A stretch of 64,000 bases of DNA from Saliphagus infecundisoli (GCF_020177375.1 NZ_JAIWHV010000005.1:62001-126000), one strand, 5' to 3'. Positions 23,901 through 32,796 are shown, counted from the first letter of the stretch. Notes: generated by a model not told the origin, from the letters alone. A program made the numbers and translations.

Positions 23901-25069
23901 CCCGACGTGGGCGAGGACCGGAGTCTGTGTGTCCGCTTTCGAGCATATCGGAGCCCGATGTTCTTCGCACCGTTGTAGTCCGCGTTGACCTCATAGCCGC
24001 ACTTCTGGCACTCGAAGTGTTCACCGTGGCGGTTATCCTCATGCGTGAACCCACAGTCCATTCGAGAACAGCGTTGGGACGTGTGGTTCGGCGCAACCTG
24101 CTCTACGGAGACGCCGCGTTCTGGTGCTTTGTAGGAGACGTACTCGAACAGGCGCCGGAACGCCCAGATGTGGTGCCACTTCGCCTGTGGAAGCCGCTCG
24201 CGGATGTCCGTCAAGTCCTCGAACACGATTACGTTGCAGTCGTGTTCGACAGCTTCCGAGACAAGCTCGGTGGCGACTGTGTGGATGTACTGCGTTCGCC
24301 ACGCTTCTTCGCGTTTCCCGAGGCGAAGCAGAGCGTTGTGCGCGGCCTGTGTGCCGCGCTGTTGCATCTCGCCACGTCGCTTCTCGAATTCGCGGCACCA
24401 GTGGTCGTACTTATCTCCTTGCCAGAACGTGCCGGTCGAAGCGACCGCAAGGCTGTTGACGCCGAGGTCGATACCGAGGACCGTCTGGTGCTCGGTATCT
24501 GCCGAAACCTCGACATCGTTGCCGCCCGATTCGTAGCGTCGCGTCGAGAGGTGCAGGTAGAACTCGTCGGTTACCGAGTCGTACCGAAGCGTACTCTCGC
24601 AGAACTCGTAGCCCTCGGAGAGAACGTACCGCTCGTAGGGCGTCGGGCTGTCTGCCGGGAGAACGAACGACGGTTCGACCCGGCCCTCAACAGTTGCCAG
24701 CGACACCTTGTTGCGGGAGAACGTCGCGCTTCGCGTGTCGTAGTCCATCGTCTCGGCGGTGAACGTCGGACAAGAGATGCGTTGGCCCTTCTTCCACCGT
24801 TCGACAACGCCGTTGATGGCTTCGACGCCGCGACGAATGGCGGCTTGGACGAGTTGTGCCTGTAGGTCCGTCTCCTCACGGAGGTCGGCGTAGAGCGCGT
24901 CGCGGACCTGCCGTTTGTTGGTCTTGCACTCGGTGTAGGAGGTGTCGGACCAACAGTAGTCGGCGGTTCAGTTCGCGCAGTACAGGTATTGCTCGGCGGT
25001 TCGGTGGAGCGCGTCGCGTTGCTCGTCGGAAACGGCGAGTTTCACGACGGCGGTTCGACGCACCTCCAT
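23819..25069 (-). pseudogene. tnpB: tnpB with in-frame nonsense codon (RNA-guided nuclease/transposase accessory)
   Basis: The full frame from ATG 25069 is 417 codons. Codon 34 is TGA (24968-24970) where relatives have Arg, in YLYCAN-stop-TADYCW; a single C-to-T change explains it. The rest is intact: RuvC-I GIDLGVNSLAV, RuvC-II IVFEDLTDI, a zinc finger with CSRMDC and CQKC, and RuvC-III NADYNGAKN. A 309-residue product starting at ATG 24748 would lack the wedge domain. The downstream catalytic residues show no decay, so the stop is probably recent. Confidence 0.88.
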
Positions 25070-25162
25070 ACTTCAGGGAGAAGCCGACGGTACTTATACA
25101 GTCGGGAGTCGATCGGTCGCGGTATGCCGGTTGCGTCATACCGTGTCGGTTTCCTCTCGGGC

Positions 25163-26383
25163 CTACTCGCTCCCTTCGCTACACTCCGGTCGCTCCTCGA
25201 GGCCGGAGGCTCCACCTTGAATTACGCTGAAGCCGACCGCCTCCGCGTCGGCGAGACAGCGGTCGGTCGCCGCCGCCAGACTCTCCTCGCGAACCACCTC
25301 GCCGTCGCGGATCAACGGCTCGAGCAGGGCCTCTCCTTCATCCCCTTCGTCCCCGTCGGGCTCCCCGCAGTCCGCGAGGGCGACGCCGTGACCCCCCTCG
25401 GGCGTCCGGTAGACCTCCTTGACCCCCGAGAGCTTCCCGCGCTTCGAGACCGGGTCGCCGTCGAGCGCGACGATGTCGAGCGCGAAGTCGACCGGGTCGG
25501 CGTCGGTGATCGCGCCGCCGACGCCGAAGCCGTCGGCGACGTCGCGCAACTCCCGGAGATCCCCGGGCCCGAGCCCGCCCGAGAGGAAGATCTCGACGTC
25601 CTCGTGGCCCCGGGCGTCGAGTTCCCACCGGATCTCGCGGGCGATGTGTCGGAAGTCCCCACGACGGGAGCCCGTCGTGTCCAGGCGGACGCCGGCGAGA
25701 TCCTCGACGGTCTCGGCCGCGAGCAGGCTCTCGCTTTTCTCGTCCCAGAAGGTGTCGGTCAGCGCGACTCGGGGGACGTCCTCGGCGACGGCCTCGTCGA
25801 ACGCCGCCCAGGCGTCGGCCTGGTTGCCCTCGCCGAAACAGAACATGAGCGCGTGGGGCATCGTGCCGCTGGCCTCCCGCCCCAGGACCTCGCCGGCGGC
25901 GACGTGGGAAAAGCCGTCGAGACCCGCCAGCAGGGCGGCGCGTTCGACGACCGAGGCGATGCTGGGGTGGACGTGGCGGGCGCCAAAGGAGAGCACCCGG
26001 GAGTCGGGCGCGGCCCGGCGGACCTCGAGGGCGGCGGTCGCAAAGGCGCTCGCCTGCGACAGCAGTCCCAGGAGGGCGGTCTCGAGTTCGGCAAAGGCGA
26101 GGTAGTCGCCCTCGATCCGGGCGACGGGGCCGCCGTCGAACAGTTGGCCGTCGGGGAGTGCGTCGACGTCGACCGACCGACCCGAGAGGAGGGTCGCGAC
26201 GTCGGCGATGCCCGTGAGGACCTCGAACTCGCCGGTCGGGAACTGGTCTGCGGTGACCTCGGCGACGACGTGGGGGTTCTTCCCGGCGTGCGCCAGGGTC
26301 TCGCGGGTGCGGTCGAAGTAGGCGTCGGTTGCACGCCCTTCGAGGATCGCCTCCGGCGGGACGGTTCCGAACGGGTTCGTCAT
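25163..26383 (-). CDS. pncB: Nicotinate phosphoribosyltransferase, archaeal type
   Basis: This 406-residue enzyme joins nicotinate to PRPP for NAD salvage. Visible family segments are RATDAYFDRTRETLA near the start, SFGARHVHPSIA with the active-site His, ALTDTFWDEKSES, the Arg/Thr loop RLDTTGSRRGDF, and SGGLGPGDLREL plus GVGGAITDADPVDFA for phosphate binding. The final 12 or so codons (GLEERPECSEGSE) lie inside the left-end hairpin of IS number 1, which also supplies the TAG stop. So the C-terminus is IS-derived. pncA, at 29932, acts just before it in the pathway. Confidence 0.92.
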   Translation of the reverse strand: MTNPFGTVPPEAILEGRATDAYFDRTRETLAHAGKNPHVVAEVTADQFPTGEFEVLTGIADVATLLSGRSVDVDALPDGQLFDGGPVARIEGDYLAFAELETALLGLLSQASAFATAALEVRRAAPDSRVLSFGARHVHPSIASVVERAALLAGLDGFSHVAAGEVLGREASGTMPHALMFCFGEGNQADAWAAFDEAVAEDVPRVALTDTFWDEKSESLLAAETVEDLAGVRLDTTGSRRGDFRHIAREIRWELDARGHEDVEIFLSGGLGPGDLRELRDVADGFGVGGAITDADPVDFALDIVALDGDPVSKRGKLSGVKEVYRTPEGGHGVALADCGEPDGDEGDEGEALLEPLIRDGEVVREESLAAATDRCLADAEAVGFSVIQGGASGLEERPECSEGSE

Positions 26384-26421
26384 ACCCCCGAGTTTCCGAC
26401 CGGGGGCGAAAAAGCTACCCG

Positions 26422-27903
26422 TTAGCCCGGTTCGGCCCGCGCCGCGGTCGGTCCCGCCTGCGGAGCCAGTTCCGTCGCTCCGGGCGGGGCAGTTGGTCCG
26501 GGCAGGGACGCCGCTCGCTCCGCACCCGTCGGCCGGATCCCCTGGAGAGCATCGGCGGTCGGCCCGCCGACGACCGTCACCCGGTCGCCCGCGACGGTCA
26601 GCCGGTAGGCGCCGGAAAACGGGCGGTTCTCCGGGATCCGATAGGTCTCCCCGGAGGCCCCGATCCGCTCGGCGCCGCGTTCCTCGAGCAGGTCGCGGTA
26701 GGCGTCGGCGAACTCGGCGGCGTCCCGGTCGCTCTCCCAGGCGAGTTCCCAGACGTGGCCGGTCCGATTTCCCGGACCGCGGTAGGCGAGGAACGTGTCG
26801 CCGGCCCAGCCGTCGGTCGCCGGGTGGGAGTAGTTATACTGCCCAAGGTCGCCCGCGCCCTCGTCGATCGGGCGGGAGACGACGCCGTTTTCGAACAGCG
26901 TCGCGAACAGGGTCGCCTCGCCGACGGTCTCCGTCCGGAGGTCCGCGCTCGCGTTTCCGTCCCCGTCCTCCTCGGTGAACGGCTCCCAGCCGTCGTCCGA
27001 ACGGTCCTCGATCGAGACGTTTTCGGGGCGGTCATTGGGATACCGCTCGGGATGGATCAGTTGTTCGGTGCTCGCCGGCCGCTCCTCAAACGCCCGGCCG
27101 ACGGCCTCCCACCCCCCCGTCTCCCGGAGGGACGCGACGAACGACGGCCCCGCGGCGTAGGGCGCGTAGATCGAGAGGAAGAGGCCGACGTCGAACGGCC
27201 GCTCGCGGAGTTCGGCCCGCTCCTCCCCGTCCTGGGGGAGACACTCCCACTCCCCGCAACGGTCGTCGTAGAGCGCCGGCACGTACCCGGCCTCGCCCTC
27301 GATCAGCCCGGTCTCGGCCCGCCGTTCGTCGATCGTCTCCCCCTCGCGACCGAGACCGAACCGCTGGTCCTGGAGGGCGTGGACGAGTTCGTGGACCAGC
27401 GTCGCGCGGTTCAGCCGCAACGAGTCCGGCTCCTCGACGACGAGGACGATCCGGCCGTCCGAGTAGTAGCCGACCACCGCGTCGCCGTACACCCCGGCGA
27501 GCGCATCGTCGATGTCGGTCTCGCCGACGACGAACGCGCCGCGCCACACCTCGTTGACGAACGGTCCCGCCTCCCCCTCGCGGCTCGACTCCGCGCGATA
27601 GCGCTCGCGACTTACGACCTCGAGGGCGACGTCCTCCTCGAACCGGAGCCCCCGGATCTCCTCGATCCGGGCCATCGAGCGGTATTTCAGGGCTTCGAGG
27701 TCGGCCGGCGAGAGCTCGTCGGCGTCGATCTCGAGGGGTTCCTCGGCCGTGTAGCCCGCGACCTCCCCGAGCGGACGGTCGTCGTCGAGGTCGCCCGCCT
27801 CGACCCGGAGTCGCTCCTCGGCCGGGGAGACCGCCGGCGCCACGGCCGTCAGCGCGAGGAGGGCGGCGACGAGGAGGAAACCGAGGGCGGTAAGGCGTCG
27901 CAC
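26422..27903 (-). CDS. Hvo_1808-type surface metalloprotease-like protein
   Basis: This 493-residue secreted protein has an N-terminal signal/TM helix (LGFLLVAALLALTAV) and a zinc motif HELVH at residues 171-175, followed by ALQDQ. Cys residues in DRCGEWECLPQ may pair. The C-terminal region repeats the layout DGWAGDTFLAYRG ... GHVWELAWESDRDAAEFADAY seen in its neighbour. The family is known in haloarchaea only as Hvo_1808 surface proteins. HExxH suggests a gluzincin-like peptidase. There is no C-terminal TM anchor, unlike the next gene, and the tail is Pro/Ala-rich. Confidence 0.82.
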   Translation of the reverse strand: MRRLTALGFLLVAALLALTAVAPAVSPAEERLRVEAGDLDDDRPLGEVAGYTAEEPLEIDADELSPADLEALKYRSMARIEEIRGLRFEEDVALEVVSRERYRAESSREGEAGPFVNEVWRGAFVVGETDIDDALAGVYGDAVVGYYSDGRIVLVVEEPDSLRLNRATLVHELVHALQDQRFGLGREGETIDERRAETGLIEGEAGYVPALYDDRCGEWECLPQDGEERAELRERPFDVGLFLSIYAPYAAGPSFVASLRETGGWEAVGRAFEERPASTEQLIHPERYPNDRPENVSIEDRSDDGWEPFTEEDGDGNASADLRTETVGEATLFATLFENGVVSRPIDEGAGDLGQYNYSHPATDGWAGDTFLAYRGPGNRTGHVWELAWESDRDAAEFADAYRDLLEERGAERIGASGETYRIPENRPFSGAYRLTVAGDRVTVVGGPTADALQGIRPTGAERAASLPGPTAPPGATELAPQAGPTAARAEPG

Positions 27904-27968
27904 GGCGGGAGCGAGGGCCCGTGTCGAAAAAGCGTTTCCGGCCCGCGACCGCCGGGAGAAGAAGGCGG

Positions 27969-29840
27969 CTACTGCCGCCGAACGAACAGGGCGGCGGCGA
28001 CCGCGAGAACGACGAGGACGAGTCCGACCCCGGCGAAGGCGGCCGTGGAATCGATCGCCCCGTCGCTCTCGGTCTCGCCAGCCGCCTCGGCATCAGCGTC
28101 GTCGGATACGTTCTCGTCGCCGGTCGCGTTGCCAGTCTCGGAATCGTTCGCGACGCTCCCGGAGCCGTTCGTGCTTTCGTCGTCGACGTCCTCGCTCTCC
28201 TCGTTGCCGTTGCCGTTTCCACCCTCGTCGCTGGCCTCGTCATCCGCGCCGTCGTCGTCGGCGTCAGCGTCGGCGGTCCCTTCGTCGTCGGTGTCGTTCT
28301 CGCCGCCAGCGTCGGCATCGTCCGGTTCCTCGTTCTCGCCGTCGGCGTCCGTCGCCGCGTCGGCGACGTCATGGATCTCGCCGAGTTCCTCGACGGAGGG
28401 CGCGGTGACGATCCACAGCCGGTCGTCCTCCTGCTCGAGGGTGACCGCGCCGCCGAACTCGCTTTCGGCACCGAACTCGTAGGTTCGGTTCGCGTCCTCG
28501 ACGGCCTCGCCGCCCCGGATCTCTATCAGTTGCTCGTAGGCGTCGGCGAACTCGGCGGCCTCCTCGCCGTCCTCCCAGGCGAGCTTCCAGACGGTTCCCG
28601 TCTCCTCGCCGTCGCCGTAGGCGTAGAGCCGGTCGCCGACCCAGCCGTCGGTCTCGGGGTGATTGTACTCGAGTGGGTCCGTCCGGTTGGCCTCGCCGCC
28701 CTCCATGTTCAGGAACTCCTCGGGCGGGATGATCGGCGAGCCGTCGTAGGCCGGATCCATCAACATCGCCGAGAGCCCCGCCTGGCCGATCACGTCGTAG
28801 TCGGGGCCCTGTGGGCGCTCGATACGCTCCCAGTCGTCGCCGCTCTCGTCGGCGACGGTCACGTCCTCGGGGGTGAACTCGCCGTAGCTCTCGGGATCGA
28901 TCGTGTGGACCGACGTCGAGGGCATCTCCTCGTAGACGCCGTTGACGGCGTCCCAGCCGCCCTCGTCGTAGACGTGCTCGACGAACGACGGGCCGTCGCT
29001 GTAGGGCTGGTAGCCCATGAAGTACAGCCCCCAGCTCGGGGGTTCGCCCGCGGCCGCACCCTGGGCGGTCGCGTTCTCGCTCAGGCAGGGCTCGGCCCAC
29101 CGCCCGGCCTCACACCGCTCCGAGTACTGGTACTCGATCCGCTGGGCGTCGCCCTCGATCATCCCGAGCACGCCGTTGTCGACGTCGGTCGTCGGCCGCT
29201 CGTAGCTATCGAGGTCGAACTGCTGGTCCTGGAGGGCGTGGCCGAGTTCGTGGGCCAGGACCCCCTCGTCGATCTCGACGGACCCGGGGTCCTCGCTGAC
29301 GACCACGATCCGCTCCTCGACGAAGTCGTAGTAGCCCGCGACGACGGCCGCCCGCTCCTCCTCGCGGACGTCGATCGAGTCGGTCTCGTTGCCGACCAGC
29401 AACATCGTCTCGAGCATCGCGTTGTCGAAGGCGCGTTCGTCCTCGGTGACGTTGGCGAAGGCGTTCTCGGACTCGAACTCCTCGCGGGAGACGACGTCGA
29501 TCTCGGGGAGTTCCTCGAAGGTCAGACACCGCAGCGCCTCGAACCGGGCGGCCGCCCGCGCCGAGAGCGCGTCGAGTTCGGTCTCGTTCAGCCCGTCCTC
29601 GCGCTCGATGTCGAGGGGCTCGTCGTACCAGTAGCCCCCGACCCAGCCGACGGTGTCGTTGCCCTCGGCGGGATCGGCGTAGTCAGCCGGCATCTCGGCG
29701 GCACAGTCGGCGACGAGTTCGTCGGTCTCGTTTTCGGCCTCTTCCTGGGCGGTGACGGCCGTTCCGGCCGCGGCGACGCCGGCGCCGACGACGGCCGCCA
29801 GGAGGAGGGCGACGACGAGGCGGGTCGAACGGGCTGACAT
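27969..29840 (-). CDS. Hvo_1808-type surface metalloprotease-like protein, membrane anchored
   Basis: This 623-residue paralogue of the previous protein has a signal helix (LVVALLLAAVVGAGVAAAG), HELGH at residues 197-201 followed by ALQDQ, and the same DGWVGDRLYAYGDG ... VWKLAWEDGEEAAEFADAY block. A stalk of about 110 Asp/Glu/Asn/Gly residues with several sequons leads to a C-terminal TM helix (FAGVGLVLVVLAVAAALF) and RRQ end. It is likely displayed on the cell surface through the S-layer. Tandem arrangement with 65 bp between the two suggests duplication and possibly one transcript. Confidence 0.85.
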   Translation of the reverse strand: MSARSTRLVVALLLAAVVGAGVAAAGTAVTAQEEAENETDELVADCAAEMPADYADPAEGNDTVGWVGGYWYDEPLDIEREDGLNETELDALSARAAARFEALRCLTFEELPEIDVVSREEFESENAFANVTEDERAFDNAMLETMLLVGNETDSIDVREEERAAVVAGYYDFVEERIVVVSEDPGSVEIDEGVLAHELGHALQDQQFDLDSYERPTTDVDNGVLGMIEGDAQRIEYQYSERCEAGRWAEPCLSENATAQGAAAGEPPSWGLYFMGYQPYSDGPSFVEHVYDEGGWDAVNGVYEEMPSTSVHTIDPESYGEFTPEDVTVADESGDDWERIERPQGPDYDVIGQAGLSAMLMDPAYDGSPIIPPEEFLNMEGGEANRTDPLEYNHPETDGWVGDRLYAYGDGEETGTVWKLAWEDGEEAAEFADAYEQLIEIRGGEAVEDANRTYEFGAESEFGGAVTLEQEDDRLWIVTAPSVEELGEIHDVADAATDADGENEEPDDADAGGENDTDDEGTADADADDDGADDEASDEGGNGNGNEESEDVDDESTNGSGSVANDSETGNATGDENVSDDADAEAAGETESDGAIDSTAAFAGVGLVLVVLAVAAALFVRRQ

Positions 29841-29931
29841 GTGTGGGTTGTGCGCATTCGGAAGGTTGGCGCCTTAAGCGTATCCCTCGCGCGACGGCAG
29901 ACCTATTTTCCTCGCGGCCCACGCCTCGTCC

Positions 29932-30513
29932 ATGGAGGGGACGCTCGATCCCGACCGGACGGCGGTCGTCGTCGTGGACATGCAAAACGGCTTCGCCCAC
30001 CCCGAGGGCTCGCTGTACGCCCCCGGCAGCGAGCGCGTCGTCGGGCCGATCGCCGACCTCGTCGCCCGCGCCCGCGAGGCCGGCGCCCGGATCGTCTACA
30101 CCCGCGACGTCCACCCGCCCGAACAGTTCGAGGGCACCCACTCCTACGACGAGTTCGACCGCTGGGGCGAACACGTCCTCGAGGGCTCCTGGGACGCCGA
30201 ACTCCTCGCCGAACTCGACGTCCGCGACGACGACCTCGTCGTCGAGAAACACACCTACGACGCCTTCTACGACACCGAGCTCGAGGGCTGGCTCGACGCG
30301 CGAGGGATCCGGAACCTCGTGATCTGTGGTACCCTCGCGAACGTCTGCGTGCTCCACACCGCCGGGAGCGCGGGGCTTCGGGACTTCCGGACCGTCCTCG
30401 TCTCCGACTGCATCGGCGCGATCGAAGACGAGCACAGGGAGTACGCCCTGGAGCACGCCGCGTGGCTGTTCGGCGAGGTCTCCGACAGCGAGGAGGTCGG
30501 GTTCGCGCGATGA
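29932..30513 (+). CDS. pncA: Isochorismatase-fold cysteine hydrolase, likely nicotinamidase
   Basis: This 193-residue protein has the full catalytic triad of the family: Asp16 in VVDMQNGF, Lys106 in VEKHTYDAF and Cys139 in CGTLANVCVLHT. Nicotinamidase turns nicotinamide to nicotinate, the substrate of the pncB product encoded 4 kb away, which favours this reading over other isochorismatase-like amidases. Metal-binding residues around TRDVHPPEQF fit as well. Its stop overlaps the start of the DUF4385 remnant by ATGA. Confidence 0.85.
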   Translation: MEGTLDPDRTAVVVVDMQNGFAHPEGSLYAPGSERVVGPIADLVARAREAGARIVYTRDVHPPEQFEGTHSYDEFDRWGEHVLEGSWDAELLAELDVRDDDLVVEKHTYDAFYDTELEGWLDARGIRNLVICGTLANVCVLHTAGSAGLRDFRTVLVSDCIGAIEDEHREYALEHAAWLFGEVSDSEEVGFAR

Positions 30514-30596
30514 GCGACGACCCCGAGTACGACGTCGATTTCCGGGACCACCCAGACCGATACGAGATCGGCCGCGGCGAGGAAGGCATCTTCAAT
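30510..30596 (+). pseudogene. DUF4385 gene remnant (N-terminal 28 codons only)
   Basis: ATG 30510 overlaps the pncA stop (ATGA). It encodes MSDDPEYDVDFRDHPDRYEI then GRGEEGIF. This matches the start of DUF4385 proteins, which continue after RGEQGV with EPYKSEI. Here similarity stops at about 30593, exactly where the convergent thioesterase gene ends; the open frame then drifts to 30677 through antisense sequence. The rest of the gene, normally about 140 codons, has been deleted. Confidence 0.7.
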
Positions 30597-31062
30597 CGTC
30601 CCGGAAGATCCGGTAGGCGCCCTGTGCGATCGCCACCGGCTCCCGATCGCCGTCGGGCGTCTCGCTCTCGACGATGATCTCGCTGACGCCGATGGTCGAG
30701 CCCGCCCGGACGACTTCGGCGGTCGCCTGCAGGTCTCCCGTCGCCGGCCGGAGGTAGTTGACGTTCAGGGTGATCGTCGCGATGGCCCCCGAGAGGGGGT
30801 CGTCGAGTTCGGTCCGGAGCGCCAGCCCCCCCGTCGTGTCGACGAGGGTGGCGGCGACGCCGCCGTGAATGTCGGGCGTGCGCTCCCCGTCGGTTCCGGG
30901 CCGGCCGTTCGTGAGCTTGTCGTCGTAGGGGATCGACATGACCATGCCGCCGCGCTCGACGGCCTCGACGCCCGCGCCGAGCCAGGAGAGGAACTCGTGG
31001 TGGTCGTCGATGTAGCTCTGGAGGACGGCGGCGAGCGAGTCGAAGTCGCGGTCGTCGGTCAT
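30592..31062 (-). CDS. PaaI-type hotdog thioesterase
   Basis: This 156-residue hotdog-fold protein has the PaaI layout: DIHGGVAATLVDTTGGLAL near residue 64 carries the conserved H-G-G and the catalytic-type Asp. TITLNVNYLRPATGDL and AEVVRAGSTIGVSEI form the later strands. It would hydrolyse acyl-CoA thioesters, perhaps phenylacetyl-type or short chains. It is convergent with the pncA unit, and its end coincides with the breakpoint in the DUF4385 remnant. Confidence 0.88.
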   Translation of the reverse strand: MTDDRDFDSLAAVLQSYIDDHHEFLSWLGAGVEAVERGGMVMSIPYDDKLTNGRPGTDGERTPDIHGGVAATLVDTTGGLALRTELDDPLSGAIATITLNVNYLRPATGDLQATAEVVRAGSTIGVSEIIVESETPDGDREPVAIAQGAYRIFRDD

Positions 31063-31118
31063 GTCCCCTCGATCGGTCGCCGACGGTTTGGCTCCGGCGG
31101 TTTTCCGGCCCGGCCCGT

Positions 31119-31985
31119 TTACCGGCGTTTCTCGCGCTCGAGCGTAACCTCGACTCGCTCGCCGGCCTCGAGGGAGTGGCCGGGGGAGACGACCGTCACG
31201 CCCGGCTCGAGGCCACAGGAAAGCGAGAGGCCGGTCGCAGGGTCGCCGTTGGCCCTGACCCCGAGATCGTCCCAGGCGACGGTTCGGCCGTCGGCGACGC
31301 CGACACGCTCGCCGCCGAAGGAGACGGGTCCCTGGGGTCCGCCGAGGAGACCGCCGGCCGCGTAGTGAGGGAGCCCGCCATCGAGCACCCCGCCGCCGTC
31401 GGCCCCGATGCCGGCGAGTGTTCCCGAACCCGACCCGCGGAGGACGGCGTACGTTTCGCCCACTGCGGCGACTCTCCCCGTCCCGTCCCAGGGAACCGGG
31501 CGGAGGTCGGCGCCGACGGTCACGGGAAGCGAGCCCGACGCCCGACGGTGGTCGGCCTCGAGCGGGCGAAAGCCGACGTGGAGGTGGGCGCCGACCCAGG
31601 GGTCGAAAAACCCCGTCCGGACCAGGGTGCCAAGCGAGTCGCCGATCCCGACCTCGTCGCCGGGTTCGACGGACGGGTCGACGTGGAGGATCCTAGCTGC
31701 GAGTCCCCTCGCCGAGTCGGGTGCCGTACACGAAATGACGATCAGGTAGTCCCGGTCGATCCCCACCGGCCCCGCGGGTGCCCGAACGGTCTCGATCGAG
31801 AGCACTCGCCCTGCGACCGGCGACGGTGCCGGCTCGCCGTCGAACCCCTCGCCGGCGCGCCCGCCGGGGTAGAGGTCGATCGCCCGACCCTCGTCGTGGG
31901 CGGGGTACGGCGAGTTGAAAAGCGAGAACCGGGCGTAACGCTCGAGCGTCCCCGCACTCAACTCGATCGTCCGATCCCCGCTCAT
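31119..31985 (-). CDS. M23 (lysostaphin)-like domain protein
   Basis: In this 288-residue soluble protein the N-terminal half resembles an M23 metallopeptidase/LytM domain. It has HDEGRAIDLYPG (His and Asp ligand pair near residues 29-36), a turn PVAGRVLSIETV, and HLHVGF (the HxH ligand pair). No signal peptide is seen from ATG 31985. Archaea lack murein, so a peptidoglycan role is unlikely; a carrier or sensor use of the fold is possible. The C-terminal half is beta-rich and unrecognised. Confidence 0.7.
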   Translation of the reverse strand: MSGDRTIELSAGTLERYARFSLFNSPYPAHDEGRAIDLYPGGRAGEGFDGEPAPSPVAGRVLSIETVRAPAGPVGIDRDYLIVISCTAPDSARGLAARILHVDPSVEPGDEVGIGDSLGTLVRTGFFDPWVGAHLHVGFRPLEADHRRASGSLPVTVGADLRPVPWDGTGRVAAVGETYAVLRGSGSGTLAGIGADGGGVLDGGLPHYAAGGLLGGPQGPVSFGGERVGVADGRTVAWDDLGVRANGDPATGLSLSCGLEPGVTVVSPGHSLEAGERVEVTLEREKRR

Positions 31986-32037
31986 CGGCGCCCCTGGGTG
32001 CCGGGAGCGTTTAGGCGCGTCGGTCCCTCCTCCCGGT

Positions 32038-32736
32038 ATGGCACCGCCAGCACCGACGCGCGTCCTCCGCGCGCCCGACGGCTCGGCGAGCGAGGCCGTG
32101 CTCTCGCTCGCCGACGAGGGACCCGTCGTCTCGGTCGGCATCCCCCGCCGACAGGTCGCCTTCGGCCGGCGGGACCGCCGACGCGCGGGCTACGACCGGG
32201 CCCGGGAGATCGCCGAGAGGCGGGGCTTCGAGCCGGTCGAGCGGGCGGTCGGCGGGCGCGCGGTCGCCTTCGACGGGGCGACGACGGTCGCCTTCGCCCG
32301 GGCCGAACCGGTCGGGCGAGAGCGGACGGGGATCGCCGACCGCTACGACCGACTCCTCGGCGACGTCGCCGACGGCCTGGCCGGACTGGGCGTCGCGGTC
32401 GAGCGGGGTGAACCGGAGAACTCCTTCTGTCCGGGATCGCACTCGCTGTCGGGCGAGGACGGCAAACTCGCGGGCGTCGCCCAGCGCGTCCGGGCCGACG
32501 CCGCGGTCGCCGCGGGCGTCCTCCTGGTCACCGCCGCCGACGACCTCACGGACGCGCTCGCGGCCGTCTACGGCGCCCTCGATGTTCCGTTCGATCCGGA
32601 GACCGTCGGCAGTGTCGCCGCGGCCGACGGCCCCCGAGACGCGACGCGGGTCCGGCGCCGGCTCGAGGACGCGCTCACCGGCGATGGCCCGGTCGAAGTG
32701 GTCGATACTGCCGGCGATGGAGCCGGAGACGGGTGA
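32038..32736 (+). CDS. Lipoate--protein ligase A-like protein
   Basis: This 232-residue biotin/lipoate ligase-fold protein has the adenylate-binding Lys143 in SGEDGKLAGVAQRV, preceded by NSFCPGSHSL. An Arg/Gly-rich region, VSVGIPRRQVAFGRRDRR, corresponds to the substrate loop. It lacks a clear C-terminal accessory domain and may be an octanoyl/lipoyl transferase-like or amidotransferase variant. It is divergent from the M23-like gene with 52 bp between them. Confidence 0.8.
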   Translation: MAPPAPTRVLRAPDGSASEAVLSLADEGPVVSVGIPRRQVAFGRRDRRRAGYDRAREIAERRGFEPVERAVGGRAVAFDGATTVAFARAEPVGRERTGIADRYDRLLGDVADGLAGLGVAVERGEPENSFCPGSHSLSGEDGKLAGVAQRVRADAAVAAGVLLVTAADDLTDALAAVYGALDVPFDPETVGSVAAADGPRDATRVRRRLEDALTGDGPVEVVDTAGDGAGDG

Positions 32737-32796
32737 GCGAGGGGGCTGGAGACTGCCGGCGTGGCCCTTAGGTAGCGTCGGCCCCTCCGTTCAGGT

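Larger units (their letters stand above)
23741..25204 (-). mobile_element. IS200/IS605-family element, tnpB only (IS1341 type), number 1
   Basis: The element carries one disrupted tnpB and subterminal hairpins at both ends, without a tnpA. The right end (minus-strand 3' side, 23741-23800) is an imperfect palindrome reading GCCCCACCCTCAAGG ... GAGTAGGGTGGGGTAGTTTA. The left end (25150-25204) has a related fold with GGAGCGACC ... GGAGCGAGTAGG. No target duplication is seen, as expected for single-strand transposition. Boundaries are good to about 10 bp. The neighbouring AMMECR1 and pncB genes both end inside its ends. Confidence 0.85.

Noticed and set aside
24968-24970. Recoding (selenocysteine or pyrrolysine) of the TGA in tnpB
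   Set aside because: Haloarchaea do not use these amino acids, relatives have Arg here, and a simple CGA to TGA transition explains it.
27921-29837. A 638-residue plus-strand open frame opposite the second Hvo_1808-type gene
   Set aside because: It mirrors the acidic low-complexity stalk in antisense. The minus-strand gene has signal peptide, HELGH and TM anchor.
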